From NCBI GenBank assembly GCA_937892655.1, contig CALBJC010000129.1, forward strand, positions 1-12,220: a stretch of DNA of 12,220 nucleotides, read 5' to 3'. The DNA comes from an uncultured Clostridia bacterium (GTDB lineage: Bacteria > Bacillota > Clostridia > Oscillospirales > Ruminococcaceae). A model generated the notes under the pieces. The model was not told where the DNA came from and searched no databases. It was given only the letters and a program-made list of their open reading frames with translations. The position numbers and the translations under genes were made by a program. Below, piece after piece: positions 7,881 through 12,220 of the stretch (within the stretch, counting starts at the first letter, position 1; every line of letters starts with the position of its first letter).

Positions 7881-8504
7881 ATGAGGGTAGTAATTACAGA
7901 TGACGATAAACTAGTAGCCTTATCCTTGAAAACAATTCTTTCAGCACAAGAGGGTATCGAGGTTTTAGCGATAGGCTCAAATGCCGATGAAGCAATAGCC
8001 TTGTATCGTGAGCATCGCCCTGACATAATGCTTATGGATATCAGAATGGGCGAAAAAACGGGTATTGATGCGGCAAAGGTGATTTTAAGCGAGGATGCAA
8101 ATGCCAGGGTTTTATTCTTAACAACCTTTTCAGATGATGAATATATAACCCAGGCGCTCAAAATCGGCGCAAAGGGGTATATCTTAAAGCAGAATTATGA
8201 AAGTATCGTTCCCGCATTAAACGCCGTTGAGCATGGTCAGAATGTTTTCGGTGAAGAGATAGTAAATAAGCTTCCGTCACTTTTAGAGAAAAACGAAAAG
8301 AAATCAGCGTCAGAGTATGGTCTCAACGAAAAAGAAGAGCAGATTATAAACCTCGTAGCGCAAGGGCTTTCAAACAAAGAAATTGCCAACGAAATGTTCT
8401 TAGGTGAGGGAACTATCAGAAACTATCTCAGCGTAATACTAGAAAAGCTCTGTCTGCGTGACAGAACTCAGCTTGTAATTTTCTATTTCAATTATCTCAA
8501 GTAG
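7881..8504 (+). CDS. NarL/LuxR-family response regulator
   Basis: This 207-residue cytoplasmic DNA-binding protein is the partner of the preceding kinase. The receiver domain (1-120) has the acidic cluster D7-D9, phospho-acceptor D53 in LMDIRMG, the switch region T81/T82 and conserved K103. After a short linker, a GerE/LuxR-type helix-turn-helix (about 147-205) shows the usual LNEKEEQIINLVAQGLSNKEIA opening and a recognition helix near GEGTIRNYLSVILEKL. Phosphorylation by the kinase is expected to promote dimer binding to a dyad. The best candidate site in the window is the TGTCAT dyad cluster at 6686-6736, which serves both this operon and the divergent ABC-2 operon. The ATG at 7881 lies 2 nt after the kinase stop, with GAAGGGGA at 7867-7874. 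The stop TAG is embedded in the ribosome site of the next gene. Confidence 0.96.
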   Translation: MRVVITDDDKLVALSLKTILSAQEGIEVLAIGSNADEAIALYREHRPDIMLMDIRMGEKTGIDAAKVILSEDANARVLFLTTFSDDEYITQALKIGAKGYILKQNYESIVPALNAVEHGQNVFGEEIVNKLPSLLEKNEKKSASEYGLNEKEEQIINLVAQGLSNKEIANEMFLGEGTIRNYLSVILEKLCLRDRTQLVIFYFNYLK

Positions 8505-8516
8505 GTGATAAGAATG
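8503..8516 (+). promoter_or_regulatory. ribosome site deciding the start of the small STAS-like gene
   Basis: AGGTGAT (8503-8509) matches the extended anti-Shine-Dalgarno complement. It overlaps the regulator's TAG stop and precedes ATG at 8514 at a normal distance. An in-frame GTG at 8505 is part of this ribosome site and has none of its own, so the ATG is preferred. Confidence 0.75.
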
Positions 8517-8873
8517 TATCTGTCAGAATACTGTGATGTAGAGTATTTGGCTAAAAAGAATGTAGTGTTTGTAAAATGGAAGAAATTCTGTTCTTTTGAT
8601 GATTACAGAAAGCCTCTTTTGTATGCGCTTGAAATCATAAAAGAGCATAAGTGCGATTATGTAGCCGATACAAGAGACGGCTTTGAAAATATCGCAGAAG
8701 ATACAAAATGGGTAGCAGATTTCTTTATGCCAAAGGCTGCAGAATACGGTTGTAAATGTATCTGGTTTGTTATTGATAAAGAAAACTCTTTAAAAGATGA
8801 ACTTGAAGGTCAGCAGTCAGATTCTGCCGATATAATCAGCTTTAAATACATATATTCACTCGATGAAATATAA
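8514..8873 (+). CDS. small STAS/SEC14-like (SpoIIAA-like) protein in the kinase/regulator operon
   Basis: This soluble protein of 119 residues has no signal peptide or membrane helix. The pattern of an early strand VVFVKWKKF, a helix of YRKPLLYALEII, the motif DYVADTRDG, then EDTKWVADFFMPKAAEYG followed by the strand CIWFVI resembles the STAS/SEC14 or SpoIIAA-like group. Those proteins typically read 'xxWLADxRxxxxIxxEDxxW..xxxFPxAxxxG'. This assignment is from memory of the pattern and is tentative. Proteins of this group are often hypothetical and may bind lipid or serve as regulatory partners. It starts 9 nt after the response regulator stop with a strong ribosome site and ends in a terminator, so it is the last member of the operon. 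That position suggests a modulating or stress-related role. No enzyme motif is visible. Confidence 0.75.
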   Translation: MYLSEYCDVEYLAKKNVVFVKWKKFCSFDDYRKPLLYALEIIKEHKCDYVADTRDGFENIAEDTKWVADFFMPKAAEYGCKCIWFVIDKENSLKDELEGQQSDSADIISFKYIYSLDEI

Positions 8874-8904
8874 AAAATCCCCTGAAAACTTCAGGGGATT
8901 TTTT
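8872..8904. terminator. bidirectional terminator between convergent genes
   Basis: AAAAATCCCCTGAA (8873-8886) and TTCAGGGGATTTTT form a near-perfect stem of at least 9 bp beyond the A-T tracts, with a 3-nt loop AAC (8887-8889). There are six T's on the plus strand (8899-8904) and six T's on the minus strand (complement of 8872-8877). It ends the kinase/regulator operon on the plus strand and the antiporter gene on the minus strand. The stem overlaps the stop codon of the small STAS-like gene. Confidence 0.92.
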
Positions 8905-8910
8905 GCTTTA

Positions 8911-10095
8911 TTAAACTTCCTGCGGAAGCGGAGTATTTTTATAGAGTGCCTTCATAATAAGCGGGGTTGCTATTGATGAGGTGATGATAAGTAAAATTAC
9001 CGATGTAAAGTAGATAGGATTTAAAAGACCTCCCGAAAGACCCTTTTGTGAAACGATAAGTGCTACCTCGCCTCGTGTCATCATACCAACGCCGATTTTG
9101 AGCGCCTCTTCGTTTTTGAATCTGAACATCTTTGCTATAAGTCCGCAGCCGATGATTTTTGATACAAGCGCTACTGCTACAAATGCGATTGAGAATAAAA
9201 GCAGTGAAGCTGTAATGCCTGAAAATTCAGTCTTTAAGCCGATTGAAGCAAAGAATACAGGACCAAACAGCATATATGAGCTTATATCCATCTTTTCAGC
9301 GATATATTTTGAATCTCTGATGTTGCAAAGAATGATACCCGCAACATAAGCACCCGTAATATCAGCAATGCCAAATCTCCACTCAGCGATGTATGCAAGC
9401 GCAAAGCAAAGACACAATCCCATAATAGGAACTCTTCTGCTGTGAGGATGCTTTGAGTCCATCTTCTTGAAGAAATAGTAGATTACAAAGCCTACAGCCG
9501 CCGCAAAGATGAAGAATAAAACGGTGTTTCTTATAACGTTAAGAGGGTTTGAGTCAGGTGACTTGAAGCCGATAACAAATGTTAAAACGATAATGCCGAT
9601 TACGTCATCGATGATAGCCGCTGAAAGAATAAGTGTACCGATTTTGCCCTTTAAGTGACCCAGCTCCTTGAGCGTTTCAACTGTGATACTTACAGATGTT
9701 GCTGTCATAATAACGCCTATGAAAACTGCCTTGTAGAATCCTTCTGAGCCAACACTGTCAAATCCGTAGAAGCCGCCATACAGCAGATAACCGCCAAGCA
9801 GAGGGATAAATACACCTGCGCAGGCGATAGCCAGAGCGATAGGACCTGTTTTCAAAAGCTCCTTGAGGTCAGTTTCAAGACCTGCAGAGAACATCAGAAG
9901 AATAACGCCGATCTCAGCCATCTGTAAGAGAAAATCTGTCTGTTCAACGAGTCCTAAAACCGAAGGACCGATAAGAAGACCTGCAATGATTTCACCTACA
10001 ACCATAGGGGCTTTAACCTTTCTTGCAAGAAGACCGAAGCATTTAGCGAATAAAATTATAATAGCAAGGTCTTTAAAGAATTCAAAAGACTCCAT
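8911..10095 (-). CDS. CPA2-family Na+/H+ antiporter (NapA/KefB-like membrane domain)
   Basis: This 394-residue protein is almost entirely hydrophobic, with about 12-13 helices and no C-terminal RCK/TrkA-N domain, so it is a free-standing membrane domain. Visible family signatures are GEIIAGLLIGPSVLG (34-48), the GLETDLKEL region (72-80), TATSVSITVETLKELG (131-146) and the ion-binding pair D163-D164 in IIDDVIGI. The DD motif is the one established for electrogenic CPA2 exchangers such as NapA and NhaA. MTRGEVALIVSQKG (339-352) includes a conserved Arg-Glu pair. It probably exchanges Na+ for H+ across the cytoplasmic membrane for pH or sodium homeostasis. The start is ATG 10095, with AAAGGAA at 10110-10104. 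A 13-residue longer frame beginning at TTG 10134 has no ribosome site and begins at the -10 box. It is transcribed alone and ends at the shared bidirectional terminator. Confidence 0.93.
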   Translation of the reverse strand: MESFEFFKDLAIIILFAKCFGLLARKVKAPMVVGEIIAGLLIGPSVLGLVEQTDFLLQMAEIGVILLMFSAGLETDLKELLKTGPIALAIACAGVFIPLLGGYLLYGGFYGFDSVGSEGFYKAVFIGVIMTATSVSITVETLKELGHLKGKIGTLILSAAIIDDVIGIIVLTFVIGFKSPDSNPLNVIRNTVLFFIFAAAVGFVIYYFFKKMDSKHPHSRRVPIMGLCLCFALAYIAEWRFGIADITGAYVAGIILCNIRDSKYIAEKMDISSYMLFGPVFFASIGLKTEFSGITASLLLFSIAFVAVALVSKIIGCGLIAKMFRFKNEEALKIGVGMMTRGEVALIVSQKGLSGGLLNPIYFTSVILLIITSSIATPLIMKALYKNTPLPQEV

Positions 10096-10133
10096 TTTAT
10101 AGCTTCCTTTCAAAAATAACTTACCAAAAATCA

Positions 10134-10162
10134 ATTATATAACTTAAATATTTACATTTCAA
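10134..10162 (-). promoter_or_regulatory. promoter of the antiporter gene
   Basis: On the minus strand TTGAAA (10162-10157), a 17-bp spacer and TATAAT (10139-10134) form a strong sigma-A promoter. The expected start near 10127 gives a leader of about 32 nt carrying the AAAGGAA ribosome site. Confidence 0.75.
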
Positions 10163-10232
10163 GTATATTTTCAAAAATCAGTTTTTCATACAAAAACGGA
10201 TATATAAAAAGGTAAAATTATGTTCAAAGTCA

Positions 10233-10261
10233 TTGACAGTAATTTTTTGGTGTAGTATACT
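10233..10261 (+). promoter_or_regulatory. consensus promoter of the beta-propeller sensor gene
   Basis: TTGACA (10233-10238), a 17-bp spacer and TATACT (10256-10261) form a near-consensus sigma-A promoter. Transcription should start near 10268, 40 nt before the ATG. A second TATAAT at 10271-10276 has only a poor -35. The -35 box overlaps a small dyad GTCA-T-TGAC (10229-10237), of uncertain meaning. Confidence 0.75.
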
Positions 10262-10307
10262 AAAATTAGTTATAATATGTAGTTTTTGCTACGAAAGGGA
10301 TGTCTAA

Positions 10308-12220
10308 ATGATGTTTAAACGCAGTATGCTTTTAAAGTCAATATCATTGATATGCGCATCGGTTGTGAGCTTCACGGCAATGTGCGCTACTGCTTTTGGC
10401 GAAATCTCAAGCCTGAGCGTCACACCGTCAAATGAAGATAAAAACTTTTTGCCTGATGAGATAATGTCAAATTATCGGCAGACTGTATATAATATCGAAA
10501 ACGGCCTTTCAACCAGTGAAGCCAATACCGCTATCCAAACATCTGATGGTTATATTTGGATAGGCAGCTATGGCGGCCTTTACCGCTTTGACGGTAAGAA
10601 TTTCTGGCTGCAGAGCGACCCTGACAGAGTTTTTACTCCTGCCAACATCAACATTTTGTTTGAAGGCAGCGATAAGCGTTTGTGGATAGGTACAAACGAC
10701 AAGGGTATCTATTCCTTTGATAATCAGAGATTTGTATCCTATGAGTATTCCGCTAATGGTCAGAATTCAGTTTATGATATAGTCGAGAGTAATAATACCA
10801 TATTCTATTCATCAGTTAACGGCGTTTTTGCGATTGATGAAAACGGTGAGTCAAAATCTGTAGATATTGATTACCTTTCAAATAATACTGTAAATGACCT
10901 TGACGTCGATTCATCAGGTAATGTATGGGGAGTATTATCTGATGGTAATGTAATATGCTTTTCATCTGACGATATGAACTTAGTATCATATCTTACCGAG
11001 GAGCAGACAGGTGTATTTGCATACAGCATTATGATTGACAGCGATGATAATATCTATATCGGCTCATCTGAAAATGAGCTTGTAGTATTAAATCAGGAGC
11101 TTGACATTTTAAAAAACTATGAGTTTTCAGAGCTCGATTCATTAAACTCGATTTACGAGGATAATGTTGGCTTGGTATGGGTATGTACCGATGATGGCCT
11201 TGCAGTTATAAATCATGCAAAATCTCAGAATAAAGCCGTTGAAATCACATCCCAGCTTTTGGTTCATCAGTCTATCGAAGGAATGTTTGAAGACTATGAG
11301 GGCGGTATATGGCTTGTATCATCGAGAATGGGTGTTCTGAGAATGACCAGAACCGATTTTAAGGATTACAGTAAGGTGCTTGGAATTTATGATGACGTTA
11401 TAAATACTGTTTTGGTTTATAACGGCGATATCTGCGTTGGTACAGACAGCGGCCTTTTTATAAAAAGGAATGATTCTCTTCTTACTCAGACTGATTTTGG
11501 TTTGCCAGAGCATTTAAGAGTAAGATGCACATATATCGACAGTAAGAATAATCTATGGATTTGTACCTACAACGGTCTTGTAAAGTTTGATGGCACAAAT
11601 GCCAAAGTATTCAATGTTGAAAACAGCGGTCTTGTCAGCGAACGCTTCAGAACAGTTACCGAAGACGCTGACGGCAGGATTATCGCAGGTACTGACAGAG
11701 GTATTGCAATTATTGAAAATGATAAGTGCACAAAATTCTTAACCTCTGAAGATGGCCTTGAAAATCCGTTTATCCTTACTCTTTACGCAGATGACATCGG
11801 TAATATATATATCGGTTCAAACGGTAAGGGTATTTATCTTCTCAGCGGCTATGAAATAACCCCGTATTTACAGAATAGCAGCTTTGATTCAGGCATAATT
11901 CTCAGAATAACTGATGATATCAATTCAGACGGATTCTTTGTATGCTCATCAAATAATATCTATTACTGCACAGCCGATAGCGTAGATCATATTTCGTCAT
12001 TTGGCCATAGCTCAGGTTCGTTGTTTGATGTTCTTTTTATTTCTAATGATACAATGTGGATATTATCTGCAAATGGTGTCTTTGAAGTGCCTTATAACGA
12101 TGTTATCAACAATCAGTGCAGAAGCGTGAAAAACATCAATAGAAACAATGGTATAACTATGTCTGTAACTGCCAATTCCTTCAACTTCTTTGATAAAAGA
12201 ACAAAGACAGCATATATCTG
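10308..12220 (+). CDS. two-component-regulator beta-propeller sensor protein (3' end cut by window)
   Basis: An open frame of 637 codons from ATG 10308 runs off the right edge. AAAGGGA lies at 10294-10300, 7 nt upstream. Residues 1-31 form a secretion signal (positive start, hydrophobic core, possible cleavage after AFG31). The rest is a series of about 13 blade-like repeats of the Reg_prop type, with the pattern 'xxIWIGTxxGLYxFDxxxF'. They lie near residues 82, 124, 166, 205, 249, 290, 334, 375, 416, 457, 500, 543 and 582. This fits two seven-bladed propellers as in the extracytoplasmic sensor part of hybrid two-component proteins, with the last blade probably just reached. A Y_Y_Y domain, a membrane helix and an output domain (histidine kinase or GGDEF) are expected beyond the window but not seen. 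It diverges from the antiporter across 212 bp and has its own promoter. Which signal it binds (in gut anaerobes often a glycan) is unknown. Confidence 0.88.
   Translation, partial: MMFKRSMLLKSISLICASVVSFTAMCATAFGEISSLSVTPSNEDKNFLPDEIMSNYRQTVYNIENGLSTSEANTAIQTSDGYIWIGSYGGLYRFDGKNFWLQSDPDRVFTPANINILFEGSDKRLWIGTNDKGIYSFDNQRFVSYEYSANGQNSVYDIVESNNTIFYSSVNGVFAIDENGESKSVDIDYLSNNTVNDLDVDSSGNVWGVLSDGNVICFSSDDMNLVSYLTEEQTGVFAYSIMIDSDDNIYIGSSENELVVLNQELDILKNYEFSELDSLNSIYEDNVGLVWVCTDDGLAVINHAKSQNKAVEITSQLLVHQSIEGMFEDYEGGIWLVSSRMGVLRMTRTDFKDYSKVLGIYDDVINTVLVYNGDICVGTDSGLFIKRNDSLLTQTDFGLPEHLRVRCTYIDSKNNLWICTYNGLVKFDGTNAKVFNVENSGLVSERFRTVTEDADGRIIAGTDRGIAIIENDKCTKFLTSEDGLENPFILTLYADDIGNIYIGSNGKGIYLLSGYEITPYLQNSSFDSGIILRITDDINSDGFFVCSSNNIYYCTADSVDHISSFGHSSGSLFDVLFISNDTMWILSANGVFEVPYNDVINNQCRSVKNINRNNGITMSVTANSFNFFDKRTKTAYI

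Noticed and set aside
10096..10134. 13-residue extension of the antiporter from TTG 10134
   Set aside because: The codon overlaps the -10 box of the antiporter promoter and has no ribosome site. ATG 10095 has AAAGGAA at the right distance.
10219..10254. Eleven-codon reading frame (MFKVIDSNFLV) with an upstream AAAAAGG
   Set aside because: It overlaps the -35 box and spacer of the sensor promoter, so it would not be on that transcript. It is too short to support as a gene.
1..12220. CRISPR arrays, insertion sequences, phage genes, tRNAs or riboswitches
   Set aside because: No direct-repeat array, transposase or integrase-like protein, cloverleaf or long structured leader was seen. Intergenic gaps are short and explained by promoters, ribosome sites and terminators.

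Overview
The window looks like chromosomal DNA from a low-GC, Gram-positive anaerobe of the Clostridia, most plausibly an Oscillospiraceae/Ruminococcus-type gut organism. This rests on the A+T-rich composition, strong AGGAG/GGGGG-type ribosome binding sites, textbook sigma-A promoters (TTGACA-17-TATACT and TTGAAA-17-TATAAT), U-tract hairpin terminators, and the protein families present. The genus is inference; no rRNA or other marker gene lies in the window. I see no tRNA, rRNA, CRISPR array, insertion sequence or phage gene. Coding density is high and no gene-free stretch reaches 300 bases.

Layout. Positions 1-3298 (minus strand) hold two translationally coupled ABC exporter half-transporters. 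The downstream one is cut by the left edge. Together they look like a heterodimeric exporter with one degenerate and one consensus ATP site. They have their own extended -10 promoter at about 3332-3360. Positions 3431-6639 (minus strand) hold a three-gene ABC-2 export operon (ATPase, permease, permease), closed by a hairpin terminator at about 3376-3411. Positions 6739-8904 (plus strand), divergent from that operon, hold a DesK-like sensor histidine kinase, a NarL/LuxR-type response regulator and a small STAS/SEC14-like (SpoIIAA-like) protein. A bidirectional terminator at 8872-8904 ends this unit. Positions 8911-10095 (minus strand) hold a CPA2-type Na+/H+ antiporter with its own promoter. 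From 10308 to the right edge (plus strand) runs a secreted or membrane-anchored two-component-regulator beta-propeller sensor protein, whose C-terminal output domain is outside the window.

How the genes may work together. The kinase/regulator operon and the ABC-2 operon diverge from a 159-bp intergenic region (6640-6798). This region carries a perfect 14-bp palindrome and a perfect 10-bp inverted repeat, which share a TGTCAT half-site. The repeats lie against or inside both promoters. This is the arrangement expected for a sensor system that switches a neighbouring toxic-compound or lipid/peptide exporter and its own operon. The inducing signal and the exported substrate cannot be read from the sequence.

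The points most worth checking are the putative operator, the kinase's likely non-standard AUA start codon (the only upstream ATG lies before the promoter), the STAS/SEC14-like third member of the kinase/regulator operon, and the complementary degeneracy of the exporter pair. None of these is a clearly unprecedented system. The rest of the window is ordinary, well-recognisable content.
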